Below are positions 20,540 to 30,480 of a DNA stretch of 64,000 bases, piece after piece. This DNA comes from Pseudoips prasinana. Its lineage: Eukaryota > Arthropoda > Insecta > Lepidoptera > Nolidae. The position numbers and the translations under genes were made by a program. Where the stretch lies: contig OX621257.1 in assembly GCA_951640165.1 (NCBI GenBank), positions 10,055,201-10,119,200 of the forward strand, read 5' to 3'. Each line of letters opens with the position of its first letter. Position 1 is the first letter of the stretch. The notes under the pieces are model-generated. The model did no database searches and was not told where the DNA came from. It was given only the letters and a program-made list of their open reading frames with translations.

Positions 20540-22988
20540 AATTATCCTGCCATATAATCAGCTGGAGATGACGCTGAGAGGGATGTAAGACAATTTGTCT
20601 ATACATCTTCTCAATATCACCCAATAGAACATACTTGTGAACGCGGAAACGGAATAAAATTGAAAATAAGTCGCTTTGAATAACTGGTCCTATTGCTTGT
20701 ATATCATTCAGGGATTTTCCTGATGACGTCTTGGCGGAAGCATCGAAGACGACCCTTAACTTTGTTGTTTCACTCCTTTCCCGCGTGACACAGTGATGAG
20801 GCAGAAAGTTACCAAAATTGGGGAGTGCCACCTCACTTAAGTGACCTAAATCTTTATATTCTTTTATAAAATTAACATAAGACTCTTTAATTAAAGGATT
20901 TTTATTTAATTTGTTTTTTAAAGACAAAAAACGTTTCTTGGCTAAATTATACGAATTACCTAGACAACTTTCGGGTTCTTTTAGAGGTAGTTTTACACAA
21001 AATCTGCCATCTAGCATACGGCTAGTGTTATTTAAAAAATGATCCTCGCAAAATTGCTCCTCTAATGTGTATGTTTTTGTCTCAGACTGTAATTCCTCAA
21101 TATCCCAGAATTTTCTTAACTGGTTATCTAAATTAGAGAACTGATTAAAATAACAGCATACTTTTGATTTGTTTTGTGGTAAGCCAATACCCACGGGACC
21201 GGCCACCAACCATCCCAGTCCCAGGGAATCTTGTAAAGTAGGCAAGTTACGACCTAACTGAATTTGTTTAGTACCTACAACGCTCCAAAATACTTCACTA
21301 CCTAACAATATATCAATGCTAGAAGGCATATAAAAAGAAGGATCCGCAAGCTGAATGCTATCTGGAATACCTAACTTATTTATATTTATCTCTACGCTCG
21401 GTAAAACTCCAGTAATATTCGGCACTAATAAACAAGTAATTTGTTTCGTGTAAGAAGAGAAACAAGACTTTAATATTATATCACAACTTCCGGAGATGGT
21501 AGTCTTAATATTATTTAAACCACAAACATTTACCTTATTATTACATAAACGAACACCTAATTTATTTTGCAAATTTTCAGTTAAAAGGGATGATTGACTC
21601 CCAGTGTCTAGTAAAGCCCGAGCTATAACTCGTTTCTTGTTTACAACGTTAATTAGTTGCACCTGCGCCGTGCACAATAGCGTGTGAGTCATAGTCACAA
21701 CTGATAAGGCGACAGATGGTGCGTTCGATGTGGTTGGGTCATTTGAGAATGTTTGCAAATGATTTTCAGCTTTATGCAATAGCGTATTATGTTTACCTTT
21801 GCATACTTGGCAAGAGCCTTTTAAACGACACTGGTTGCTATCGTGTCCTTTCCGTAAACATTTTATGCACAAATTTAATTGGGAAACTTTGTTAATTCTG
21901 TCATCGCAACTCATAGATTTGAACTTAGGACATTCGTGAACGCGATGCTTTTGATTACAAATAAGACAATTAAAAACCTTATTTGAATCAGTAGCCATAA
22001 TAAAAGATTTTATTGATTTATTATTTTGATAGTTCGACTTGCTATCCTGTTTATCGAACTTATTATAATGCGTTGTCTCCAACACATCTGCGCGAGAACG
22101 TAAGAATGAGAAAAATATCTCTAGCGATGGCAATTCCTTTAAATTGTTTTTGTACTCTTCCCACTTTCCACTCGTGTTAGAATCTAACTTTACCGAGACC
22201 GTAAAAATTATTAATACATCCCAATGCTCAGTGGGTAGACCTAATGTATGCAAAGACCTTAAATTCTTGGAAACATGATCGATTATGTATCGTAATGCTT
22301 TAAATGATTCTCTTGTCATTGGATCAATGCATAACAACGACTTGAGATGATTATTTATTAAAATATTTTTAATATCATACCGTTCGCATAAAGTTTTCCA
22401 CGGATTTTTATAATTATCCGATGTAAACTCAATCGATCTAATTACGACAGCGGCACCACCTTCGAGACTAGACCGTAAATAGTGAAATTTATTTATTGGT
22501 GGAATGGTATCATTAGTATTTACAAGAGAATCAAAAATATCCCTGTAATCCAGCCATTTCAGATGATTTCCATCAAACTTTGGTAATTCTATAGTCGGCA
22601 ATCTTATTGAATTGCTAGAATGTGAATTAGTGTGCGAACATTGCGTAGAAATACATTCTTTAATATCAGATTTTTTTGACTTTGCAGCTTCTATTAATTC
22701 TTGAGCCTTGGAAAGAAGAGAATAGAATTGGGACTCAATACACTCCCTTTCTGACAACTGTTCTTCTTCATTCAAAGCAATTAATTCTATTTCAGACTGT
22801 AAACTGTTAAATTCAGAAAACAAATCTTGAAACTTATCTACTCTCATAGATAATTCTTTTATTTGACTACTAGTGATCTTATCTAAGCTAATTTGACTCA
22901 AAACACTTAAATGATCTTTAAATTTGGTTAATCTCCCCTTAATAATACTGCGTTTCTTTTGAAATCCCTTTAGCAAATCATCAGCCAT
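20517..22988 (-). CDS. BEL-2 Gag, protease and N-terminal RT
   Basis: An 823-aa open frame starting MADDLLKGF at 22988. A coiled-coil-rich Gag leads to three Cys/His modules (CLICNQKHRVHEC about residue 340, CIKCLRKGHDSNQC, CQVCKGKHNTLLH), then the aspartic protease ALLDTGSQSS (about 460) and the RT N-terminus with LRVVFDASAK and LLGDIEKMYRQ (about 790). It ends after IIWQDN in a few out-of-frame residues. Known BEL/Pao elements carry one continuous Gag-Pol frame, so the break inside RT is more likely a mutation or sequence error than programmed frameshifting. Confidence 0.95.
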   Translation of the reverse strand: MADDLLKGFQKKRSIIKGRLTKFKDHLSVLSQISLDKITSSQIKELSMRVDKFQDLFSEFNSLQSEIELIALNEEEQLSERECIESQFYSLLSKAQELIEAAKSKKSDIKECISTQCSHTNSHSSNSIRLPTIELPKFDGNHLKWLDYRDIFDSLVNTNDTIPPINKFHYLRSSLEGGAAVVIRSIEFTSDNYKNPWKTLCERYDIKNILINNHLKSLLCIDPMTRESFKALRYIIDHVSKNLRSLHTLGLPTEHWDVLIIFTVSVKLDSNTSGKWEEYKNNLKELPSLEIFFSFLRSRADVLETTHYNKFDKQDSKSNYQNNKSIKSFIMATDSNKVFNCLICNQKHRVHECPKFKSMSCDDRINKVSQLNLCIKCLRKGHDSNQCRLKGSCQVCKGKHNTLLHKAENHLQTFSNDPTTSNAPSVALSVVTMTHTLLCTAQVQLINVVNKKRVIARALLDTGSQSSLLTENLQNKLGVRLCNNKVNVCGLNNIKTTISGSCDIILKSCFSSYTKQITCLLVPNITGVLPSVEININKLGIPDSIQLADPSFYMPSSIDILLGSEVFWSVVGTKQIQLGRNLPTLQDSLGLGWLVAGPVGIGLPQNKSKVCCYFNQFSNLDNQLRKFWDIEELQSETKTYTLEEQFCEDHFLNNTSRMLDGRFCVKLPLKEPESCLGNSYNLAKKRFLSLKNKLNKNPLIKESYVNFIKEYKDLGHLSEVALPNFGNFLPHHCVTRERSETTKLRVVFDASAKTSSGKSLNDIQAIGPVIQSDLFSILFRFRVHKYVLLGDIEKMYRQIVLHPSQRHLQLIIWQDNYAFKYRY

Positions 22989-23730
22989 GGCGAGAGAAAA
23001 AAAATGAATTAGGCAAGGTAGTTATGTAAATTATTCAAACCGTTACGACGCACGGATATCGAGTCCAGCCGTTGCAGTCGCCGATCTGATGTTCCACCTG
23101 CACGCCACTTGGTGTAAGACAGGCAAAATGGCCGCCGGTTTGACAATCTGGCAAAATAATTATAATGTTAATCACCAAAATAATTTAATGTTATACGAGT
23201 TTGGGGTAGATTAATATTGCAGCTTGCTATTAATCTTAATATAGCAAATTATAGATTGCTAATGAGCTGGGTAATTCACTTTCACAAGCAAAAAGGAACA
23301 CAGACCGCTTTATTATATAACGTGGTCTTTATCTTGTAAACTAAATGAATCTCGATAACTCAATGAAATCAAGTTCAAAGTTTGAGTTGAAACTAAGTTT
23401 AAAATGCGTGACAAATGCTTAATAGCGCAATAGCCGAAGTGAAGTTAAAAGGAAAGATAGTACGCGTTAGCAAGATACTACTTTGACACTTTCGGAGCGT
23501 TAAGCTGCACACAATTGAAGAGGAAAACGAGAAATAGTGAAAAGGATAGGCCAACTCCCTGTGAGATTATTGTCCAGACGTCCAGCTCTGCTTGGCAATC
23601 TTCTCCACATCGGCAGCATACGCAGCAATTCCTTTTCAACCTCCGCTTTCCGTTGAATGTTCAAACTCGCAAACGTAACGGTAAATTCCGATTACGACTG
23701 TATCCGAAGCTTGCGAATACGATAAAAATA
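22989..23730 (-). other. BEL-2 5' leader
   Basis: Untranslated region between primer site and Gag start on the minus strand. The plus-strand frame at 23515-23787 lies partly in the LTR and has no recognisable features. Confidence 0.7.
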
Positions 23731-23744
23731 GAACACGGTCGCCA
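23731..23744 (-). other. BEL-2 primer binding site, tRNA-Arg-like
   Basis: The minus strand reads TGGCGACCGTGTTC, 5 bases inside the 5' LTR. The first ten bases equal the BEL-1 site, and the last few differ. Confidence 0.78.
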
Positions 23745-23749
23745 CTTAA

Positions 23750-23965
23750 TGTCTGAGATTAGACATTCAATAAAATACTTTATTTAAATATATATATAAA
23801 GGTTTATTATAATAGAAAATTTACAATATATTTTAATCGTAGACACACGTGCGGTCTGTATGGTATATCGAGTAAGTGATAGATGGAGGGGCGACCCGCT
23901 GCGCCGCGGCCGCCGCTGTTCGTCCCGCACTCTCTTCCCCCCGGTAACCGGTGTATGCGTGGACA
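23750..23965 (-). repeat. BEL-2 5' LTR
   Basis: A 216-bp upstream LTR, flanked outside by AAATG at 23966-23970. It is almost identical to 17554-17769. Confidence 0.96.
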
Positions 23966-23970
23966 AAATG

Positions 23971-24247
23971 TTTGAGAGTTACTGCTCGTGGATAATAGAT
24001 TGATAATAAAATCAAAGCGAGCAATAAAGTGGAAATAAATAAAATGAATGAAACCTTATTATAACGTAACCCGCATTGTTTGGCGTTATGATATTCTGTT
24101 ATTAGTTCCTAATAATTCCAGAGATGGAGTTATTTTAAACAAATGTTTGGGAGTTTTACTCAGGGATGAAATGATTAATGAGATCAAAGTGAGCAATAAA
24201 GTGGAAATAAAAAAAATCATTTAAATCCTACTATAAGTAACGTGACA
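23971..24247. repeat. 175-bp tandem duplication, right part
   Basis: After removing BEL-2 and one AAATG, the motif TAGTTCCTAA at 17511 recurs at 24103, 175 bases later, followed in both units by CCAG-GATGGAGTTATTT and later by GAGCAATAAAGTGGAAATAA. BEL-2 landed inside the first unit. The repeat is non-coding, and its wider nature (satellite or element tail) is unknown. Confidence 0.8.
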
Positions 24248-24296
24248 TGACCTATGTTTAGTTACAGGCCTAGGATGTGGACCTATCAGCTATCTC

Positions 24297-25200
24297 ATGC
24301 ATGTGAACAGTTTGTGCAATGTGCTGAAACACTGCACTGCTTACAGGTTTGCCGACGACCTGTGTATCCTCTGTGCTGGTATCGATGTCTACAACACGTG
24401 TAGGCTAGTGCAACAGGACATAGATGCAGTTGTAAAGTGGTCTCACGATAACGGAATCATGCTAATCGCTGATAAAACAAAGTTTTTAATAATTCATTCT
24501 CCTTACTTGCTTACATTCACTCAAACTACACAACCTGCTGTATTACATGCCCATAACTTCTCATGTCTACATAACAAACTTTATAATTGCAATTGTAATC
24601 CCATAGAAAAAGTATATTGTGTAACATACCTTGGCTTAAAAATTGATGAACACTTCTCATGGACAAACATATTGATTACATTTGTGATAAACTCAGAGTC
24701 TTGCTAGGAAAATTCTATCATTTAAGTTTTAAAGTTACTCTTAGTACATTATGATGTTTATACATGTCACTAGTCGATTCCGTCCTCGGTTATGCGCTTA
24801 ACTACTGGACTAACATTTAAAAAAAAATTGCAAAAACTAGTTGAATTAGAATCATTAAACTGTTAGTAAACAAAAACGCAAAAATGATTACACCCAACAT
24901 TTCAAAATTTGTAAAATTCTACCTGTAAGTAAAAAAAATAAGTTCCTTCTGGCAATAAACAACCATAGCAATCAAGAAAATATCCTAAAACATGTAAGCA
25001 ATAACTACAATACACTCTCGATGTCAACTGGCAGACTGACAGTACCCAGAATTAGAAATTACTATGGAGACCGAACATTAAAAAAAATTCTTGCCGTACC
25101 TGCTAAATAGTCTGCTGGATGACATTCGGCATGAAACTATTAAAAATTAAGTTAAATTTAAGTTAAAAAACACTTAATAGATTTAATTTAATGTAAATAT
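24297..25200 (+). pseudogene. LINE reverse transcriptase fragment
   Basis: A 136-aa open stretch begins near the catalytic box (YRFADDLCIL) and continues with WSHDNGIMLIADKTKFLI and VTYLGLKIDEHFSW, the thumb region of LINE RTs. From 24707 to about 25200 only broken pieces of the C-terminal region can be followed, and an A/T-rich tail with AATAATAAAG follows by 25350. It is 5'-truncated, with no fingers or endonuclease. Its closest relative is uncertain within the jockey/CR1 group. Confidence 0.75.
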
Positions 25201-25446
25201 TTATAGTAGTAGTTAGTTAGTTTATGCTATAAAGATAAATAGATGCTGTACAGAGACTTGATCCTACAGTCAAACCGATTACACGGTTTTATGGGACATA
25301 TGTACAAACTTTAGAAAATATATTTGCATACATAAATAATAAAGCTCTCAATACCGGTTGTTGTCATTGTCAACAGATATTTAGGCAAGACGAAAGCGTA
25401 CTATGTTTAGAATAACTTAGAGACGCGTTGTATAGAAAATAATATA

Positions 25447-25597
25447 TGTACAGACGCCAGTACATCAAGCTACCCCAATCTGTCAAATTTACTCAATTGA
25501 AAGTGAACCTTATGCTTTTGTGATAAAAGATAAATGTTGAAAATATATAAAAGAAATTTGACAGATTGGGGTAGCTGGATGTGCTGGCATCTGTACA
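25447..25597. repeat. 151-bp inverted-repeat element (MITE-like)
   Basis: Both ends read TGTACAG inward, and the terminal 40 or so bases are inverted copies (a TCAAGCTACCCC block on the left against GGGGTAGCT on the right). A relative lies at 57833-57975 inside a longer inverted repeat. It has no coding capacity. Confidence 0.8.
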
Positions 25598-25811
25598 ACT
25601 TTCAGCTCACCAAAAATTCAAAAGTTTCGGCACATTCAAACGTCTCAACAATGACACACTCATGGAAATAGCATGCTACTAGGATATTCCAGAAAATATT
25701 TAATTTGCAGTTTTTAATTTCCCTTTATACGAGAGTGGGACTCAAAATGGATATTGATATGTATTTGGCGAGTGTGTTGCAAAACTAGGAAGCTGATAGT
25801 TAAGAAAAACA

Positions 25812-25935
25812 TATAAATACTTTGAAGAATTTGATTAAAGAAACATGTGATTCTTTACTGTGATTCTTGCGTGGACAAAAAAAGGAACAAAATCGTCTTA
25901 TCTGTTATTAATCAAACCCTCAAGCAATCTAAAAG
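25812..25935 (-). repeat. Coding-like dispersed repeat, copy C
   Basis: The third copy of the repeat at 14237-14360 and 14710-14832, in the orientation of copy B. Its frame is broken. Confidence 0.6.
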
Positions 25936-26260
25936 CATAACGTTCTTATTTAAAATAATGCCGTGATCTGCCACTTAACTTGGCTCAGCTAAACCACGTT
26001 CAACCACTTGAACCACGCTTAACTATTTCTTTATTTAAAGACCGTGCTTAAAGGTTTCTCAGCTAAGAAAATTAATATTACTTTGCCAACATTTCTGGGA
26101 CGGGTATAGAGCTCTACCAAAACTAATCAACTAATTCGGATGACGTGTCAAAGTAAAATCGGGTTTTAAAATAAAAATTCTGATAATCCATGACTAAGCG
26201 CCGGCTGTTATTTGAGTAGCTTTAATATTATTTATTGTATCTATCTATTTTTATTTAGTA

Positions 26261-26486
26261 CTAGCTGTGTCCCGTGGTTTTACCCGCATTAAATTTTGTA
26301 AATTACCATAGCTCCTCCCCCGTAGGTGATAGCGTGATAATATGTAGCCTATATGTTGACCCGACGTCTTAGTAATATTCGTGCCAAATTTGAAGTAAAT
26401 CCATGCAGTACTTTTTGAGTTTAGCCCGGACATACATACAGACAGACAAAAATTCTGAAAACTATAGTTTTGGCTTACATATCGAT
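26261..26486 (-). mobile_element. Helitron 3' part, 5'-truncated
   Basis: This matches the minus-strand Helitron at 60333-60644 from its CTAG terminus (26261-26264) through the subterminal hairpin region to about 26486, where the similarity stops at the SINE. The base outside CTAG is T on the minus strand, as expected for insertion between A and T. The hairpin arms have decayed. Confidence 0.75.
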
Positions 26487-26489
26487 ACC

Positions 26490-26735
26490 ATAGCCTAGTT
26501 GGTAGTGCTCCTGCCTACGAAGCTGGTGGTCCTTGGTTCGAATCCCGGTAAGTGCAAATATTTGTGTGATGAGCACGAATATTTGTTTCTGAGTCATGGA
26601 TGTTTTCTATGTATATATGTATATATCTATCTATATAGGTATGTATATCGTCGCGTGGTACCCATAGTACAAGCTTTGCTTAGTTTGGGGCTAGGATGAT
26701 ATGTGTGACAATGTCCCCAGATATTATTATTATTA
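26490..26735 (+). mobile_element. tRNA-derived SINE
   Basis: A tRNA-like head with an A-box-like TAGCCTAGTTGG (26491-26502) and a perfect B box GGTTCGAATCC (26535-26545), then a body with GAGTCATGGATGTTTTC and a tail of ATT repeats. Layout and body match the common lepidopteran SINE type; the related element at 52566-52799 is on the minus strand. Transcription would be by Pol III, with mobility borrowed from a LINE. Confidence 0.85.
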
Positions 26736-26835
26736 TAGATCGGCGTGATATATATATATATATAACCTTTTCCAATGAGGGTTTTATTTATACCTTTTAT
26801 CCTTATAAAAGCTATAAATAAAATATTACGTATAA

Positions 26836-26954
26836 ATTCATCATATCAGCCGAAAGACGTCCACTGCTGGACAAAGGCCTCCCCCAAAGATCTCCACAAT
26901 TGCCGGTCTTGTGCTATTCGCATCCAGCATTTTCCAGCGACCCGCACAAGATCA
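26836..26954 (-). pseudogene. 3' end of the RTE LINE (continues 29319-32626)
   Basis: On the minus strand this encodes DLVRVAGKCWMRIAQDRQLW and on to VQQWTSFG and a stop, the usual C-terminus of this RTE group. These are exactly the residues missing after RWTD in the RTE copy that stops at 29319. The two pieces are one element split by the insertion at 26955-29318. Confidence 0.88.
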
Positions 26955-27130
26955 CCCAAGCAGCAAAATGTGGTCTAGTAATTGTCCTGGAACCACCATT
27001 TCATTAGACTATAACGGAATAGTAAGCAATTATAACCACGGAAAAGGGCCCAATTTATAGGCGTATTTTAGCTAATTAAATATCTATAGTAGACTTGGTG
27101 AATACCATTTTGACCAATAACGGCCATATA

Positions 27131-27296
27131 GTTGGACTATGTAAAACTATTTTCTCCCGCGAAGCCAACTATCAGCGCTTAATGGAACCAATCACGACAA
27201 TAGTAACCTTATAGTTAGACCACGTAGAACTATTTGCTCTCGCGAAGCTAACTATGAGCGCTAAATGGAACCAAACACGACAATAACGTACACGGT
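27131..27296. repeat. 83-bp tandem repeat near the left TIR
   Basis: Two diverged units start at 27131 and 27214; shared parts include CGCGAAG, CTAACTAT and ACACGACAATA-like blocks. Subterminal tandem repeats of this kind often serve as transposase binding sites, but that is inference. Confidence 0.75.
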
Positions 27297-27957
27297 GAAT
27301 ATCTTACAAGCTCATACAAAGTGATGTGAATTTGTAAATGTTGCTATGCACATTTGTAAAGATTAATTAATATTGATAAAGGTAAGTTATTATATTTTTA
27401 TAATAAATATTATCTAGAATAAGAGTAGGGTGTTAGTTAACAATAAGTGAAGCCGTGTTTGAATGTGCATGGCGCAGGTATATTTTCGGTGAAGTGTAAT
27501 AAGTTTTTTGTCAAAATTTTTAAACGCCCCTCGAAATTCACGTTTTCATTAACTTGAATTTTAAAATAATGTTGGTTTCAGTAAGACATACAACGAAAAG
27601 TCGCCATCTTGACAAACTTGGTCTTCCCAAATACATTAACAAACCGTTATAGGCGTACTTTGTTACAAATGGTAAATATCAGAACTATTGCTTGGCCATA
27701 TTGTTTGGAATTAGAGTTCCGCAAATATTGTAATGTTACTCTATGTTGTTATTAGGTACCGATGTCTTATTTTCATATTTTTGTTTAGGTGTCAGGTGTG
27801 AAAATGGTAATGTTTCTGGACGTCGATAGCTTTTTAACTAAAAGGGATTTTCGAGCTTTAAAAATTGTTTGAAATATTTTCTACTTCTATTTTGTGCTTT
27901 CCCTTGCTAACTTGGTTTATTGTTTCACAGAATCGTGATCAAGACCAAATTAGTTAG

Positions 27958-28299
27958 ATGCCAACGGTCTCTCGAGAAGATACTCGTTCAAATACTACAA
28001 GATCACTTCATTTACAACAAAACTCGGCTACCATTCAATCCGGATCAGCAATTTTACCTGTATCTTCTTTTGTCGCGCAAAACCCTCAACTTGTCATAAC
28101 AGAAGCAGAAAAAACACTGTCAGATGTCAGTTTAAATGCTCAACATTTCGTTCTTTACAACACGGATAACCAAATACAGCCTGTCGAGGATGGTCAAATT
28201 CTACAACTTCAACATGAAGTAAAGTCAATCAAAGAAGACATTAAAACCATCATACCAAATCAAAATCCACTTTATGAAATACAAACTAACATGTGCTGA
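27958..28299 (+). CDS. Unrecognised 113-aa reading frame in the TIR element
   Basis: It starts at an ATG 28 bases after a good splice acceptor (polypyrimidine tract and CACAG ending at 27930), so it may be the second exon of an element gene. The protein is polar, rich in Gln, Ser and Thr, with a short possible coiled coil near the end (LQHEVKSIKEDIKTI). Downstream, out of frame, a basic stretch (FKKARRRRCRHV) and an acidic end can be read to about 28459, suggesting a longer, frame-broken protein. No known domain is visible. It could be noise in an AT-rich element, but length, composition and splice site favour a real coding remnant. Confidence 0.45.
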   Translation: MPTVSREDTRSNTTRSLHLQQNSATIQSGSAILPVSSFVAQNPQLVITEAEKTLSDVSLNAQHFVLYNTDNQIQPVEDGQILQLQHEVKSIKEDIKTIIPNQNPLYEIQTNMC

Positions 28300-28469
28300 G
28301 TGCTGTGTCGAAGAGAGATTCAGAATAAATTAAACTCGTACATCCAATGACCGTTTCAAGAAAGCAAGAAGACGTAGATGTAGACATGTTATAAGAAATC
28401 TAAGAGAACTTGAAGAATTTGAAACAAACTTAACAAATACATTTATTCAAAATTTCTAATAAAGAATTG

Positions 28470-28620
28470 AATGCCGCATGTCGTATTGTATTCTACAGCC
28501 CATTTTCTAAGATCGCTATGTAGTTGAAAATTGGAATAGTTTTCAATATCGCATTCATCTTCTTGTACAGGTTCCTCACTAACACAATCTTCCAAGTCTA
28601 CATTTAAAATTGCTTTTATC
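28470..28620 (-). pseudogene. Coding remnant with an LRKWAVEYN motif
   Basis: On the minus strand a stop-free stretch reads an acidic segment (DLEDCVSEEPVQEDE) followed by LRKWAVEYN. This combination recurs in N-terminal regions of uncharacterised, transposon-associated insect proteins, by my recollection. It converges on the plus-strand frame and is truncated just after the motif. Confidence 0.45.
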
Positions 28621-29318
28621 GATTAAACGTTTTTTCGTGCAGAATCATTAAAATAAACATTTTGTCTTAAATTTTCACAATAACAATTTTGTACGGAACC
28701 TTCTCATATTTCTACGATTCAACAAAATCAAAATATCCGTACTGAGACTATAACAGAATTTGCAAGACCACTACAAGCCAATGTTTTCTTGTTCAGGTCA
28801 CCACGGATATAGTTTTGGATACTAAGTATATTATATTAAACCTTTATAAGCGTGTTAAGATTATAACGATATTGGTTTATACCACTATATAACCGCTCCA
28901 TTTTACTGATAATTGTTCTGTAAAGTAAATTTATAAACCCTTATAAAACCAAGTAATAAATGCAAATAGTATCCAGAATGTTTAGTTCTGTTTATCACTC
29001 TTATTGGTGTACTTTACTTATAGTGGTTCTATAATGTTTCTTGTTAGTAGTTATAAGCATAGCTTACCAGTTTATCTGCTCTTGAGTGCGTTTACACCCT
29101 CGCGATACTTTTATAGGTCACCCAAGCTTATATTTGACCTTTAATTTCGGCCTATAAGTAATTATAAGCTAATGTATAGGAGGAGATATACTATAAGGCC
29201 CAACTAACTCCATGCTTGCTATTATAAGCGATGCAGCAAAAACTAGAACCCTTAAGAGAACATTAAAAGTGCTGGAGTCCTATAACGTCTGCACTATAGG
29301 ATAATTTTGCTGCTTGGG

Positions 29319-30174
29319 CATCGGTCCATCTTGTAGGGGGCCTGCCCACGCTGCGTCTTCCGGTTCGTGGTCGCCACTCGAGAACCTTTCTGCCCCAACG
29401 GCCGTCGGCTCTACGAGCTATGTGCCCTGCCCACTGCCACTTCAACTTGGCAATTCTTCGGGCTATGTCGGTGACTTTGGTTCGCCTGCTGATTTCGACA
29501 TTTCTGATGCGATCCCGCAGGGAAACTCCGAGCATAGCCCTCTCCATTGCTCTTTGGGTGACCTTGAGCCTTCTAATAAGGCCCATAGTGAGCGACCACG
29601 TCTCTGTTCCGTATGTCATCACTGGCAACACGCACTGGTCGAAGACTTTCGACTTGAGACACTGCGGTATTTTGGACGAGAAGATGTTACGTAGCTTCCC
29701 GAACGCTGCCCAGCCGAGTTAGATTCTACGATTGACCTCCTTCTCGAAGTTGGACCTACCTAGTTGGATGGTCCGTCCTAGGTAAATATAGTTCTCTACA
29801 ACTTCGAGTACAGAGTCACCAACTTTCAATTGAGTGGGTGCAACATGGACGTTTGACATGATTTTCGTCTTATCCATGTTCATTTTCAGACCCACTTGTT
29901 GAGAGACTCTGCTGAGGTCATCGAGCATTGTACCGAGGTCTTCCATGGTCTCAGCCATGACTACGATATCATCGGCAAATCAAAAATGAGTGATGTACTC
30001 GCCATTGACATTGATACCAAAGCATTTTCAGTCCAGAAGCTTGAAGACGTCTTCCAATGCAGCGGTGAACAGTTTCGGAGATATAACATCTCCCTGTCTC
30101 ACGCCTCGCTGCAAGTGGATAGGTTTCGAGATCTGGTCCTGGAGTCGCACTGACATAGTGGCGTTTTCATACAA
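29319..30174 (-). pseudogene. RTE reverse transcriptase, C-terminal half
   Basis: After the inserted LINE fragment the frame resumes with CLYENATMSV and GVRQGDVISPKLF (motif B), then FADDIVVMAE (motif C) preceded by an in-frame TGA, then the thumb (MDKTKIMSNVHV) and the long C-terminal region (YGTETWSLT, KWQWAGHIARR). A TAG at about 29716 replaces the Gln codon before LGWAAFGK. The final codons RWTD abut the TIR element. Confidence 0.88.
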
Positions 30175-30480
30175 ACACTTTAAGTCAAAGTCAAAGTAAT
30201 TTTATTCCGTAAAAATTTTACATTTATGTGGAATCGTCATATTTTTTTTACCCTACCGTGCAGTGCATGACGTGGCAGCTACTGAGAAACACTGCCAGAA
30301 AACTCAGTAGGAATCCTTTTTTAAAATAAAATATACTTAAGATTAATTACAATCATGTGTGTTGACTCAGAATAACTCCATCCCAAGCACTTTTATCACT
30401 TAAATAATCAGAAATTTTGTAATATGCCCTGCTACACAATTTGGCTTTAATAATTCTTTTAAACTTATTCGTAGACAATT
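30175..30480 (-). mobile_element. LINE 3' fragment inserted in the RTE RT gene
   Basis: The minus strand carries the last 40 or so codons of a LINE ORF2 (FKRIIKAKLCSRAYYKI and a stop near 30353) and a 3' UTR ending in repeated GTCAAA/CTTTGA units near 30182. RTE coding sequence lies on both sides. An 11-bp duplication (CGTAGACAATT twice, 30468-30490) sits at its 5' junction. Exact ends are uncertain by about 15 bases. Confidence 0.7.

Larger units (their letters stand above)
17554..23965 (-). mobile_element. BEL/Pao LTR retrotransposon BEL-2, nearly intact
   Basis: A 6412-bp element with 216-bp LTRs (17554-17769 and 23750-23965) that start TG, end CA and differ at one base. It is flanked by AAATG at 17549-17553 and 23966-23970. 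The internal region has a tRNA-Arg-like primer site, a long Gag-PR-RT frame and a long RT-RH-IN frame, offset at about 20530. It is younger than BEL-1 by LTR divergence (1/216 against 3/239). The single frameshift is the only coding defect I can see. Confidence 0.97.
26955..29318. mobile_element. Unclassified 2364-bp DNA-transposon-like element with 15-bp TIRs
   Basis: The ends are perfect inverted copies of CCCAAGCAGCAAAAT (26955-26969 and 29304-29318). It lies between two halves of the RTE LINE, and removing it with one copy of CA restores the RTE codons for TDDL, so the boundaries and a 2-bp CA duplication are well supported. Inside are an 83-bp tandem repeat near the left end, an open frame on the plus strand (27958-28299) behind a plausible splice acceptor, and a reversed coding remnant at 28470-28620. 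No DDE transposase is recognisable, so this copy is non-autonomous and its superfamily unknown. Confidence 0.85.

Noticed and set aside
26490..26545. A true tRNA gene
   Set aside because: A and B boxes fit, but acceptor and anticodon stems do not pair well and the sequence continues into a SINE body with an ATT tail.
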